Positions 23,601-31,690 are shown, numbered from the stretch's first letter. The stretch is 64,000 nt of DNA from Rhodeus uyekii (GCA_037043235.1 JAWRVZ010000276.1:575719-639718); one strand, 5' to 3'. Made by a program: numbers and translations. The notes: a model not told the origin generated them from the letters alone.

Positions 23601-26386
23601 AAGGGTATAAAGAAACGTGAACACTCATGCGTTCATGAGTTCAAGGCTAGATTATTGTAATTTTCTACTAGGTGGTTGCCCTGCACGTTTAATAAACAAA
23701 TTACAGCTGGTCCAAAATGCAGCAGCTCGAGTTCTTACTAGAACCAGGAAGTATGAGCATATTAGCCCAGTTCTGTCAAACCTGCACTGGCTTCCTATTA
23801 ATCACTGAATACATTTTAAAATCTTGCTAATGACTTACAAAGCATTAAATGGTTTAGCTCCACAGTTCTTGAGCGATCTCTTAACACATTATAGTCCTTC
23901 ACGTCAATTGCGATCCCAAAATACTGACCAGCTTACAATACCTAGAATATCAAAGTCAACTGCTGGTGGTTGATCCTTTTCCTATTTAGCTCCTAAACTT
24001 CCTAATACAGTTCGGGAAGCAGACACACTCTGTCAATTTAAATTTAGACTAAAAACACATCTCTTCAACCTAGCATACACATAACACATTATACATAATA
24101 ACAAATCATGTAAAATGATTGTTAGGCTGCATAATTTAGGTCAGCCGGAACCGGGAACATTCCCATAACATCTGATGTACTCGATACATCAGAAGAAGAA
24201 TGGCATCTACGCTGATATTATTCTCTATTTATTCCGAGGTTACCGTGGGCAGCCGGACCTGGGCCGTATCCAGATCAGATGAAGGACCTGCACCTGGACA
24301 CGAGCACAGCACTGCCCTGAAGTGTCTGCGGAGACCGTGCCTCTACTAAACCCTCCCCTGTGAAGATCATGAACCCATCCCCAATCGGACCAAATTAGAC
24401 TTAATATTAGACTTGAATTATCAATATAATAATCAAACTATTAATCGATCAAATCAAACAATAATCAAAACTTAACACTTAATATTCATCAATTGTATTA
24501 ATTCGCCTGCTCTTTTAAGGCTGCCGTTCAGCCAAACAAACTTTGTTTATAATGTTTTCATGTGACCACTGTTGTAACCGTCATGTCTTATTCCTCCTGT
24601 GTTTCCGTAGTTAATCCTTCTCCACTCCCCCTTGTTAATTTACCAGTTGATCCGTGTTATTCCTCATGTATTTAACCCTCATGTTTCCCTTATCCTGTGT
24701 CGGTGATTGTCAGTGTGTACGTGTGGATGTCCCTTTCGGGTTTCGGGTTTCGAGTTTCGAGTTTCGAGTTTCAAGTTTCGAGTGTCCCTTTTGGGTTTAT
24801 AGTTCTGCACCATCATGTGCCATTTATGTTTACGTTTGTTAATAAAGTGTTTTTGTTTGCATCCTGTCTCCTCGCTTCTCCGCATCGCACACCAGCCGCC
24901 AACACCGCTACAACTGTAAAGGTGCTTTGAAACAATCTGTATTGTAAAAAGCGCTATATAACTAAAGGTGACTTGACTTGACTTGACTTTTTTCTTTCTT
25001 TTTTATGTATTTCTATTTAAAATAATTTGTTCATTTAACTTGTCAATAATTATGGCTGATAAGTCATTAAATTGAGCGCACACAACCATTCCCTTCATAA
25101 AGGAAAACACACTTTTCAAATCTGAGACATTTTACTGAACAGATATACAATAGTTGGATAGTGTTACACTGTATGTATCAGTAACAAACACATGACTATT
25201 AATAATTGATTTTCCCTTTTTCTCCTTCTGTCTGCAGGCTGTGGGACTGCTGTATTGGAGAGAAAGGCTGTGCTGATCTGGCTTCAGCTCTGAGATCAAA
25301 CCCCTCACACCTGAGAGAACTGAATCTTAACTCTAATAATCCAGGAGACTCAGGAGTGAAGCTGCTCTCTGCTCTACTGGAGGATCCACAATGTAAACTA
25401 GAGAAACTACAGTGAGTGTTGCTTTCACACCATTTTCAAGTTTATTATTCTTAAAAAAAAAATTTATAGTATTTTTATTTAGAATAATTTGTTAATTTAA
25501 CTTGTCAATACAGTAATCCCTTGCCACTTCGTGGTTCAAGTTTCGCGGCCTCGGTGCTTTGCGGATTTTTCAAAAATATTAATTCAACACCGAATACCTT
25601 TTACGTCCAAAAATCATAACGTTGAAATAAAATGATGTTCTACGCCGCACTGGCATGTATTGTTTTAGTTGAGAAATGCAGTTCAGTAAACATTTACACT
25701 TAATTACAGAAAAAACATGCGTTACGTCATCTGCCCACATATACGGAAATTCCTAGGGGGACCAATCCTACTTCGCAGATTTTCACCTATAGTGGGGGGT
25801 TCCAGTCCACATTAACCGCGATAAACGAGGGATCACTGTAATTATGGTTGATAAATCATGAAATGGAGCACACACAATCAATCCCTTTATATAGGAAAAC
25901 ACACTTTTCAAATCTGAGACATTTTACTGAACAGATGTACAGTAGTTGGAAAGTGTTACACTGTATGTTTCAGTAACAAACACATGATTATTAATGACTG
26001 ATTTTACTGTTTTTCTCCTTCTGTTTGCAGACTGTGGAACTGCAGAATTGGAGAGAAAGGCTGTGCTGATCTGGCTTCAGCTCTGAGATCAAACCCCTCA
26101 CACCTTAGAGAACTGAATCTGAACGATAATAAACCAGGAGACTCAGGAGTGAAGCTGCTCTCTTCTCTACTGGAGGATCCACACTGTAAACTGGAGAAAC
26201 TACAGTGAGTGTTGCTTTCATAACATTGTCAAGTTTATTAAAAACTTTACTACTTACTACTTTGTAAGTTTTTTGACTGTAAATAGTTAGCACATGTGAC
26301 ACTGTGTTATAAATGTCTCTCCAATGTTTTACAGTATTTCATTGCTGTCACTCATGGTGGAAACTCCAGGAGCTTCAAACTGCTGA
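4739..26386 (+). CDS. Fish-specific NLR protein (NLRC3-like): FISNA-NACHT-LRR, 15-exon model
   Basis: Predicted cytoplasmic innate-immune receptor of the large teleost NLR-C family. The coding exons are 4739-4785, 4861-4968, 5054-5111, 5694-5898, 6025-7795, nine 174-nt LRR exons (10110, 10555, 13930, 14389, 14849, 15852, 19592, 25238, 26031) and 26335-26386. Exons sum to 3807 nt, and every junction keeps phase and GT/AG. The 1268-residue product has the short serine-rich N-terminus typical of fish NLRs (about 1-71), a helical segment (72-139), FISNA (from about 140), NACHT with Walker A GVAGIGKT (236-243) and Walker B FVFDGLDE (from 308), a winged-helix part with FVHLSIQEFLAA, then LRRs from about 730. 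No frameshift or stop is seen. A B30.2 exon, common in the family, is absent. The introns are full of transposons. Ligand and partners cannot be inferred. Confidence 0.88.
4861..4968 (+). CDS. NLR N-terminal repeat-type exon
   Basis: A 108-nt exon between TTTGTTTCAG and GTGTTA. It encodes SPEPSCVSMKSDRSM followed by an acidic/serine stretch. That is the short N-terminal peptide unit which fish NLR-C proteins carry in one or more copies; here there is one. Phase fits both neighbours. Confidence 0.85.
5054..5111 (+). CDS. NLR small linker exon
   Basis: A 58-nt exon after a CTACAG acceptor, ending ...ATTTTTAAG before GTTGGT. It completes a split codon and brings the frame to phase 0. It encodes a short lysine-rich linker. 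The donor is immediately followed by a long TG microsatellite. Confidence 0.7.
5113..5195. repeat. (TG)n microsatellite in NLR intron
   Basis: About 40 uninterrupted TG dinucleotides directly after the donor of the small linker exon. The cysteine/valine and threonine/histidine reading frames across it are artefacts. Confidence 0.97.
5570..5646. repeat. (TA)n microsatellite in NLR intron
   Basis: About 35 TA dinucleotides, flanked on both sides by the same TTTAAAAGAAAATCAG sequence (5545 and 5646), so the tract sits between short direct repeats. It lies 48 bp before the next coding exon. Confidence 0.97.
5694..5898 (+). CDS. NLR N-terminal helical exon preceding FISNA
   Basis: A 205-nt exon after ATTACAG, ending before GTAAGAG. 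It encodes a helix-rich segment: an EIECKMISVMKNEL start, then LKSFKRLL, an acidic DHDDDEGH loop and LRKMNQTDLANTLQ. This segment regularly precedes FISNA in fish NLRs and may be a degenerate death-fold domain. Phase 0 in, phase 1 out. Confidence 0.85.
6025..7795 (+). CDS. NLR large exon: FISNA and NACHT NTPase
   Basis: A single 1771-nt open exon between TTGTCAG and GTGAGTG. It starts with the FISNA motif region (HGNSVHLNEIYTELYIT, EVRQIE), then NACHT: Walker A GVAGIGKT at 6312-6335, Walker B FVFDGLDEC at 6528-6554, an ITSRPAAA sensor-like motif near 6676, and a C-terminal winged helix with FVHLSIQEFLAA near 7218. All catalytic residues expected for ATP binding are present. NACHT modules of this family oligomerise on activation. 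The donor leaves two bases, completed by the first LRR exon. Confidence 0.93.
7796..8127. other. NLR intron, start; nothing recognised
   Basis: T-rich intron sequence between the NACHT exon donor and a dispersed repeat. No ORF or RNA gene is seen. Confidence 0.5.
8128..9730 (+). mobile_element. Dispersed 1.5-kb repeat with GGGCCAAGC ends
   Basis: The left end carries AGGGGCCAAGCA (about 8180, with a degenerate partial duplicate from 8128); the right end carries TGCTTGGCCCTT near 9690. These are inverted versions of each other. The interior has no long ORF but repeats the theme of 'gaaacttggtatgtg' and 'ttttgaattttg' phrases. An inverted, truncated second copy lies at 32800-33215. It is probably a non-autonomous DNA element; the superfamily was not assigned. 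Confidence 0.6.
9731..10109. other. NLR intron, 3' part
   Basis: AT-rich intron sequence up to the first LRR exon, with a polypyrimidine tract and CTGCAG acceptor at its end. Nothing else recognised. Confidence 0.5.
10110..10283 (+). CDS. NLR LRR exon 1
   Basis: 174 nt, phase 2 on both sides, acceptor TTTCTGCAG, donor GTCAGT. Encodes 58 residues of ribonuclease-inhibitor-type LRR: LSNCSIGEKGCAAL, LRSNPSHLRELN, then SGVKLLSALLED. Intact. The donor is a weaker GTCAGT rather than the GTGAGT of its siblings. Confidence 0.9.
10555..10728 (+). CDS. NLR LRR exon 2
   Basis: 174 nt with the same phase; the acceptor is GAAG, unlike the CTGCAG of other LRR exons, and the donor is GTGAGTG. Encodes LNNCRIDEKGCVDLLSALR and the rest of the standard repeat. 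The frame is open. Confidence 0.88.
10747..11668. mobile_element. pogo/Tigger-like MITE (with a nested LTR)
   Basis: The left end GTAATACCTCGGTTTACGAG and the right end CTCGTAAACCGAGGTATTAC are inverted repeats, flanked by TA dinucleotides (10745-10746 and 11669-11670). Internal 'TGTACGAGCA' phrases repeat near both ends. This end type and TA target site fit pogo/Tigger-like mariner elements. No transposase frame remains. A solo LTR appears to sit inside at 11102-11421. Confidence 0.7.
11102..11421 (+). mobile_element. Probable solo LTR nested in the MITE
   Basis: A 320-bp unit starting TGTCACGG and ending TTTCA, flanked by GTAAC (11097-11101) and GTAAT (11422-11426), a near-match 5-bp duplication. 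It has an AATAAA-type signal near 11301. It resembles the other solo LTRs of the window in base pattern. Confidence 0.5.
11821..13859. mobile_element. Solo LTR interrupted by a DIRS-like fragment
   Basis: The unit starts TGTTGAGG and ends CTTCTACA. It is flanked by GTTAC (11816-11820) and GGTAC (13860-13864) where the sibling introns read uninterrupted GTGTTACACTGTATG. This fixes it as an insertion with a 5-bp duplication carrying one later mutation. Without the DIRS insert at 12012-13595 the LTR is about 455 bp. Confidence 0.65.
12012..13595 (-). mobile_element. Non-autonomous DIRS-like element with ORF1 remnant
   Basis: The ends are inverted repeats of about 100 bp (ACGTCTCAGGTTAC...CTTGAAGCGCAATGAAATCCAG on the left, its complement on the right), the CTGCGTC-rich terminal type of the DIRS copy at 41083-46031. 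On the minus strand, frames at 13100-13339, 12411-12902 and 12088-12390 read like the DIRS ORF1 at 36357-37144 (SALEGSECADC, SGPAAAEAQR, VVTRAMARLGLEWPA, YATLVGA, ALANY, LPTKP). The frames are broken by shifts. RT and recombinase are absent. Confidence 0.75.
13930..14103 (+). CDS. NLR LRR exon 3
   Basis: 174 nt between GTCTGCAG and GTGAGTG, phase 2. Encodes LRNCSIGEKGCADLASALR, then LNLTDNNPGDSGVKML and a C-terminal ENPRC variant of the usual EDPHC. Open frame. Confidence 0.9.
14389..14562 (+). CDS. NLR LRR exon 4
   Basis: 174 nt between GTCTGCAG and GTGAGTG. Encodes LCECSIGEKGFTDLASALS, with F-T replacing the usual C-A, and LNDNKPRDSGVKLL. Open, phase 2. Confidence 0.9.
14849..15022 (+). 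CDS. NLR LRR exon 5
   Basis: 174 nt after GTCTGCAG; the donor is GTGGGTG, slightly off consensus. Encodes LCNCSIGEKGCADLASALR and LNSNKPGDSGVKLL. Open, phase 2. Confidence 0.9.
15205..15786 (-). mobile_element. Retroelement 3' region, minus orientation
   Basis: On the minus strand it ends with AGCGCTATATAAATGTAATG followed by a (TTA)n tail, here seen as (AAT)n at 15216-15237. The body is non-coding and GC-balanced. A truncated second copy, also minus, lies at 33222-33560 with about 90% identity by eye. It is a LINE 3' UTR or a SINE relying on such a tail; no RT is left to decide. Confidence 0.6.
15852..16025 (+). CDS. NLR LRR exon 6
   Basis: 174 nt between GTCTGCAG and GTGAGTG. Encodes LCNCSIGEKGCADLASALK, LNLTYNKPGDSGVKQL and ends in Q through CTACA|G instead of CTACT|G. 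Open, phase 2. Confidence 0.9.
16130..19425 (+). pseudogene. Degenerate non-LTR retrotransposon in NLR intron (endonuclease + RT)
   Basis: An APE-type endonuclease remnant runs from about 16480 (LLSNVCSLDSKLD, FTETWLC, VYIPPSANAGDALYEL, VAGDFNHAN). A linker (LSRAIREAKREHAQRI at about 17490) leads to a reverse transcriptase (17950-18570: LDPLQFAYHPNRSTDDA, MLFIDFSSAFNTI, GAPQGCVLSPL, FADD box near 18440), followed by a post-RT region (FLGVHL, AQQRLYFLRRLRKAHLPPP). Stops and frameshifts occur in several places, such as the stop at about 18261, so it is inactive. The 3' end is an ACTTTGA-type tail near 19400. A minus-strand 3' fragment of the same family is at 26950-27320. The clade was not assigned. 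Confidence 0.8.
19592..19765 (+). CDS. NLR LRR exon 7
   Basis: 174 nt between GTCTGCAG and GTGAGTG, isolated between two large LINE insertions. Encodes LCNCSIGEKGCADLASALR, LNLNYNNPGDSGVKLL and ENPHC. Open, phase 2. Confidence 0.9.
23187..23612 (+). repeat. LTR-like insert with deletion inside the LINE RT
   Basis: The RT frame breaks directly after the YADDTQLY motif with a TGTCACGG start, and resumes at the MSSRLDYCN motif about 100 codons later in the family. The interrupting 0.4 kb is T/C-rich, has a TATTTAATCC TATA-like motif and AATAAA near 23540, like the solo LTRs. No target duplication is visible, so an LTR insertion followed by a local deletion is the likely history. Confidence 0.5.
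24573..24912 (+). mobile_element. Solo LTR with perfect 5-bp target duplication
   Basis: The unit TGTAACCG...CGCTACA (340 bp) is flanked by ACTGT on both sides (24568-24572 and 24913-24917). The related LINE tail at 313-317 shows the uninterrupted target site. It has a TATTTAACCC TATA-like box and AATAAAGTG polyadenylation signal. It is a clear solo LTR inside a LINE 3' UTR inside an NLR intron. Confidence 0.88.
25238..25411 (+). CDS. NLR LRR exon 8
   Basis: 174 nt between GTCTGCAG and GTGAGTG. Encodes LWDCCIGEKGCADLASALR, LNLNSNNPGDSGVKLL, EDPQC and ends in Q. Open, phase 2. Confidence 0.9.
25511..25838. mobile_element. Tigger/pogo-like MITE
   Basis: Starts CAGTAATCCCTTGCCACTTC and ends AACGAGGGATCACTG, flanked by TA on both sides (25509-25510 and 25839-25840). 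Near the right end it carries a GGGGGGTTCCAGTCC phrase. These are the ends expected of Tigger-like pogo elements. No transposase is present (328 bp). Confidence 0.85.
26031..26204 (+). CDS. NLR LRR exon 9
   Basis: 174 nt after TTTGCAG, donor GTGAGTG. Starts with A rather than G, which keeps a glutamine at the junction. Encodes LWNCRIGEKGCADLASALR, LNLNDNKPGDSGVKLL with S-S in place of S-A. Open, phase 2. Confidence 0.9.
26335..26386 (+). CDS. Putative NLR terminal coding exon
   Basis: After a TTTTACAG acceptor, the phase-2 frame from LRR exon 9 continues for 16 further residues (HISLLSLMVETPGASN...) and stops at TGA 26384-26386. No B30.2/SPRY exon follows within the window. The placement rests on the splice site and phase only; a further exon beyond a different acceptor cannot be excluded. 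Confidence 0.5.
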
Positions 26387-26540
26387 ATCCTGAACATGGT
26401 TGGCTAAGATGGACACCTGGACAAATGCTAATAGTGATCCAGCAGATTTATAAGTGGGGTATAAGTCTAGTATTCATTTGTGCACAGATAGTAACCCGAA
26501 TATGCAGTTTGAGAAAACAAATGCAGGCCCCCAGCTAACA

Positions 26541-26740
26541 ATTTTTGGTTCCCAGAACGTTCTGGGAACGTTAGTTTCTGGTTCCCAGAACGTTCTGGGA
26601 ACCAAACATTAGAACATTCCCAATATGTTCGCCAGGAAAGTTTTCTTTATGTAAATAGAACATTCGCGATTGGTTCAGGGAACGTTCGCGGTTGGTTCGG
26701 GGAACGTTCGCGTTTGGTTTCCGGGCACGTTCGCAGTTGG
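26541..26740. repeat. Palindromic GGTTCCCAGAACGTTCTGGG repeat
   Basis: Two consecutive copies of a palindrome (CCCAGAACGTTCTGGG) are followed by four diverged 'GTTCGCGNTTGGTTC' units with period about 22-25. Related GGGAACGTT phrases recur at 33580-33910. It is a short tandem or MITE-type repeat. Confidence 0.6.
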
Positions 26741-27420
26741 TTCCGGATATTACACAATTGTATTTAGAAAATGTAATTATGAACATGAATATTCTTTACA
26801 CACATATATAAGAGCCACAAAGAAATTTAAACATATTACACAAATGTATTTAGAAAATGTAATTACGAACATGAATATTCTTTAACCATACATAAGCCAT
26901 GAACATAAATAAACGCATATTAAACAATTCTGTCCAGAAAATTTAATCATGAACAAAGTCAAAGTGGATTTTATTTATCACAAAATGCAAACAGAGAGCA
27001 CAGACCATAACGCAGACATAATACACAGTAGGTACAGAAAAAAAACTATATACACAAAGTGCACAGTTTAATGTTTTCACAGTTCGATGGTAACGGTCCA
27101 AAAGTAGTGCAGTTTGTATGAGTTATGAGTTTAGCAGCCTGATAGCATGGAGGAATAAACTATTGTAAAGTCTGGTTGTGAGAGACCAAATTCTTCTATA
27201 CCATTTTCCGGACAACAGGAGGGTGAAAAGTGTGTTTGAGGGGTGTGTGGGGTCGTCCACAATGCTGGTGGCTTTGCGGTTTTAACGTGATGTGTAGATG
27301 TCTGTGATAGAGGGAACAGAGACATGAATATTCTTTAAACACACATATACAAGCCATGAACATATTTAAACATATTGCACAAATGTATTTAGAAAATGTA
27401 ATTATAAACATGAATATTTA
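26740..27420. repeat. Degenerate 90-bp tandem repeat split by a minus-strand LINE fragment
   Basis: Units of about 90 bp containing TATTTAGAAAATGTAATTA and GAACATGAATATTCTTTA recur at about 26760, 26850, 26890 and 27380. Between them, 26950-27320 is the reverse complement of the 3' end of the LINE family seen at 16130-19425 (compare 18940-19400), a 5'-truncated insertion. Confidence 0.65.
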
Positions 27421-28374
27421 AACAATATTTACACACAATGAAATGTGGAGAAAAAATAATTTCCCCATCATCTGCAAATCAAAAACAAAGAAACATACAT
27501 GAGTCAGACAGATATAAATATATATAATATATATAAACAAATTATGTTTTATTAACAAAGTTCGGGAGGAGCACGTTCAAAGGATTAACGCAATCAACAC
27601 GTCATTAGCAATTACACCTCATCCTATCAGCTTGAGAGGAAGCATGTATATATAGACATGTTTTGACTCACCTACAGCTCTTGACATTTTTTTCGGCAGC
27701 TCGACAGTTTAGGGCATACGGCTCCGCCTTCTGGTCGCAATACAGCCGAAATCGAGCTCTACAAGTTAGATGGATTTTCTACGAAAACCTCCGGACTCAG
27801 GAGTGATCCTTATCCGCCTAACACCATGCTGACCATATTATATCACCCTCAGCATTATATCACGGGTGCCAGACCAAACAAACGAGTCCCGAGCAACAAC
27901 AAGCAAACGCGAGGCCTGTTCTCGCCACCGCAAGCGAAACATCCGCATTCAGAATCTCTACTTCGGCCCATTTTAATCGGTCCTGCTATTGAGAAAGGAT
28001 AGTAAAGCTCGTTGAGCAGCAAGCTCGAGTCTCAGGCAATGCCGCCCTCTTCCTGCTAAGAACGGGCTTTCCACCAGCGCCAGGCCGCCGCCGTGAGCCC
28101 TCAGCAAACCGCGCTGCAGTTTCAGCTCACACAAACAAGAGCAGCTGTAATCCTTCCTCTGATTTCAGCAACGCTGTGATTGTTCTAAACTAACGCGCTG
28201 CTACCTCGCAGCTCAAGCAGTAGCGTGCACCGAAGTAAGATCGCGCGCGCTGCTTTCAGATCGCGCTCATTACAGTCTGATCGCACACTCAGCCGCCCAC
28301 ACAAGTATCAAGAACTTATTGCCAACACTGCCTTGATGTTTCAATTTAATCAGGTATTAAGTGGATTCACTGGA

Positions 28375-29160
28375 AAATAAATCTTCTATAATGTGTTATT
28401 ATGGCCACTAGGGGCAAAAAAAAAATCATAATTTTTTAAAATTCAACATTTCGGCTCATTCTAAGTATTTGTAGTATGTACTGATACACAGGAGCTTGAA
28501 TATTTACTTTTAAGTAAAAAAATGAAGAAAAATTAAAGAAAAATGACAAATCCATCTTCTATGGGAGCTGCTGTTTACTAGGGTAATTTACCATGATCGA
28601 CTTCGCTCACACACACACAAACACACACACACACACACACAAACGGACACCAGGACACACACACACAAACGTTTTTGTTTTTAAAACTATAAAAATATGA
28701 TATATAATATTTTTTTCCTATACTTTCCTATACTTTGTATAGCCACATGGTGGAAAAAAGCGTACTTTTAAGTCCCAGTGTCTTCATATGAGTACATCAT
28801 GTTCTCTGATGTCTTAGAGTGCTATGATTGCTAAAATATGTCAAATTTCAATGCTCACATGATAATAGAGACACTTTTCTACATTAATGCATTGGTTTCG
28901 TTCATATAATTTGAATCGATTTTTTACCTGGATCATTTTTATTTCGTAATCTGGGGATTTTTGATCGGAGCGTTTTTTCTGAATTTCAGGGGTGTATTTT
29001 TCTCACTCACAGGGGTGAAATGTTGTGAAATGACCACAAGATGGCTTGGACACTCTATCTAAAGGTGTCCAACCGTTTTTTTTCAAAAAAAAATTTTTTC
29101 ACTTTTTTTTACCAGCCTATGACCCAACGTCCTCATATGAGGACGTCGGGTTTCAAGAGG
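28375..29160. mobile_element. Insertion private to the minus-strand long unit
   Basis: The homologous stretch in the plus-strand copy (about 62640-62760) lacks this sequence. It includes an (AC)n tract (28612-28670) and near its right end a perfect palindrome CGTCCTCATATGAGGACG followed by TTAA at 29160. No ORF. A piggyBac-like MITE is possible because of TTAA, but the left end was not found. Confidence 0.45.
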
Positions 29161-30559
29161 TTAAGTCTATGATAAGTTTTATAAGTCTATGATATTTGGG
29201 TGAACCCCTAACAGGGTTTATTCAAAGTCAATAAGTTTGTGAACTTTCATCAACTTTGATATTCAGAATTCCAACAGGTAAGTAAGTGTGTTTTGAAATT
29301 AAATGCAACATGCCTCTGATATAAATTGAACTCTCTGTCAGTTTTATAATTGAAAGGTTTTTACTTTATGGAAATCAATGTATTTTACAAACCATAGTGA
29401 TTTTGCTATTACTTGCGTGTATTTAGACGTCTGTAACCTAAAATTATTTTCAAGAGATTGAAAACACTGAATAGCAACAAGTGTTGAGCGCTTTCTCTGG
29501 CTCAGCGCCAGCCAACGTGTTCCAATTTAGCAGGCGATCATGTGATGCCCCACATTGTCTAAGATTGAGATGTACCTGTTTGATGATGAACACTTCCTCT
29601 CTCAAGTTCCTTCGCTGTATCCCACTGATGAAAGGATCTCTTGCACTAACAAACACTGCAACCGAGCTTTCAACAACACCACATGGTCGTCAGCTCTGCC
29701 GCTCCGTTTTCGCACCTACCTAACCTTTCCCCTATGTTTGGCCTGCAGCCCTGCCATCCGGTTCTAGCGTGAGGCTGCCTCCGCTAGCTGCGCAGGCCCA
29801 GACACTGTTTTATCTCCCCTATCTACCCCTTATGTCTCTCTCCAGGCTCCAGGTGTCAACCCAAGCGTGAGTTTGCCTCCGCAAGTGGCTTCGTCCCTGG
29901 CCTTTTTCCACCTAATTCTCTCCACCATGCTAAATCTCCTTTCATCCTGTTCTCTGCAATGCTCATGCCATTCCACAAACACCCCCGCTTGGAACCACCC
30001 CTGTCGCCAACAAATTATCCCACTGCCGCAGCAGTGAAGCCATGTTCATACTGGCTTTTCGGTTTCCTCAGATGCTCATGACTCACCATTACATCCAGCT
30101 TTAACCCAAAATTACATCATGCAAATTCCGACTTGTCAGTACTGGACGATGAAACCATTTCTTCTTTATCAAATGAAGAAAGGCCATTTCACCTACATCT
30201 TTAATCTTCTATCAACAATCCAACCATATCAAACCCTCCTACCCTACCTCCATGTCAGAAACTCGCAGGCTAAACTCCCATCCGAACCACTCTTCATAGA
30301 TGATTCCAACCCCATTACACGTTTTGGTTCCAAAACTTCTTAAAGCTACGCTACTCCAAACTGGATTCCCAACAGACCATTTATACAGCCATTCCTTCGC
30401 ATAAGCGCAGCAACTACAGCTTCTTCAGAAGCTTCAAGAGCTACATCAGATCAAACAGATCGTACATCAAACAAGCTCTTCAAACTCTCAGCAGTTAAAC
30501 ATCAGTTCCTCTCCACTTACAACTTCATGGCCACTGCTTTTCCATTTCCACAGCAGTGA

Positions 30560-31510
30560 CGCTCCCGCAGGAGCCAGGTCTCTCAATTCTCTAATGCCGC
30601 ATCAGAGACGCCCTGCCAGTTCTCTCTAATTATCCACTGCCACAGCAGTGACGCTCCCGCAGGAGCCAGATCTCAAATTCTCCACTGCCACACCAGCGAC
30701 GCCCTGCCAGTTCTCTCTAATTATCCTCTGCCACAGCAGTGATGCTCCCGCAGGAACCAGATCTCAAATTCTCCACTGCCGCAGCAGTGACGCTCCCGCA
30801 GGAGCCAGCTCTCAAATTCTCCACTGCCACAGCATTGACGCTCCCGCAGGAGCAAGGTCTCTCAAATTCTCCACTGCCGCAGCAGTGCCGCTCCCGCAGG
30901 AGCAAGGTCTCTCAAATTCTCCACTGCTGCAGCAGTGACGCTCCCGCAGGAGCCAGCTCTCGAATTCTCCACTGCCGCAGCGGAGCGGCAGTGGAGCGGC
31001 AGTGGAGAATTTGAGAGAACTTGCTCCTGCGGGAGCGTCACGCTCCCGCAGGAGCAAGTTCTCTCAAATTCTCCACTGCCGCAGCAGTGACGCTCCCGCA
31101 GGAGCAAGTTCTCTCAAATTCTCCACTGCCTCAGCAGTGACGCTCCCGCAGGAGCCAGCTCTCGAATTCTCCACTGCCGCAGCAGCGACGCTCCCGCAGG
31201 AGCAAGGTCTCTCAAATTCTCCACTGCCGCAGCAGTGACGCTCCCGCAGGAGCAAGTTCTCTCAAATTCTCCACTGCTGCAGCAGTGACGCTCCCGCAGG
31301 AGCAAGTTCTCTCAAATTCTCCACTGCCGCAGCAGTGACGCTCCCGCAGGAGCCAGCTCTCGAATTCTCCACTGCCGCAGCAGCGACGCCCCCGCAGGAG
31401 CAAGGTCTCTCAAATTCTCCACTGCCGCAGCAGTGACGCTCCCGCAGGAGCAAGGTCTCTCAAATTCTCCACTGCCTCAGCAGTGACGCTCCCGCAGGAG
31501 CAAGGTCTCT
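30560..31510 (-). repeat. Tandem array of about 50-bp hairpin units (minus orientation)
   Basis: Roughly 18 units, each with CTCCACTGCCGCAGCAGTG and CGCTCCCGCAGGAG, separated by CAAGGTCTCTCAAATT-type linkers. It is the reverse complement of the array at 52920-54440. The many 60-100-codon frames on both strands follow from unit periodicity and are not taken as genes. Confidence 0.9.
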
Positions 31511-31519
31511 CAAATTCTC

Positions 31520-31690
31520 AAAGCCCCGAGGGGTTTCCACTGACACGGCAGCGACGTGCCTCCTGCTCCCGCAGCATCCCAGAGGGGTTTCCACTGTCAC
31601 GGCAGCGATGTGCCTCCTGCACCCACAGCGGCCCAGAGGGGTTTCTACCCCCGCGGTGGCGACGTGCATCCCTACGGCAGCCCGGGGGAG
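31520..31690 (-). repeat. Short block of the 54-bp minisatellite
   Basis: About three units with GAGGGGTTTCCACTG and GGCAGCGACGTGCCTCCTGC, reverse complement of the much longer block at 51990-52810. Confidence 0.75.

Larger units (their letters stand above)
19812..24985 (+). pseudogene. Degenerate L2/CR1-like LINE with ORF1 esterase, endonuclease and RT
   Basis: ORF1 remains as 20140-20778. A CxxC motif and coiled-coil-like stretch (DKCRDTVRLTEKISELETRI) is followed by an SGNH-type esterase with VIGDSINRN and IHVGAND, cut before the DxxH block. The endonuclease follows from 21190 (LGLLNIQSLSSKALI, LTETWL, LYRPPGHH, IVGDFNIHV). The RT spans 22511-23220 (NYRPISNLPF, DFQSGFRPYHSTETALI, LDHSAAFDTVDHK, PQGSILGPLLFTLYMLPLG, CYADDTQLY). 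The post-RT part resumes at 23617. It is broken by frameshifts and by inserts at 23187-23612 and 24573-24912. The 3' UTR matches 1-382. Confidence 0.85.

Noticed and set aside
26296..26538. 80-codon frame after LRR exon 9 as a B30.2 exon
   Set aside because: It is not in the phase left by exon 9 and lacks SPRY motifs.
30540..31510. Arginine/cysteine-rich frames (LLRERHCCGSGEFER) as a repeat protein
   Set aside because: The same array reads open in several frames on both strands, and the units are structured as hairpins.
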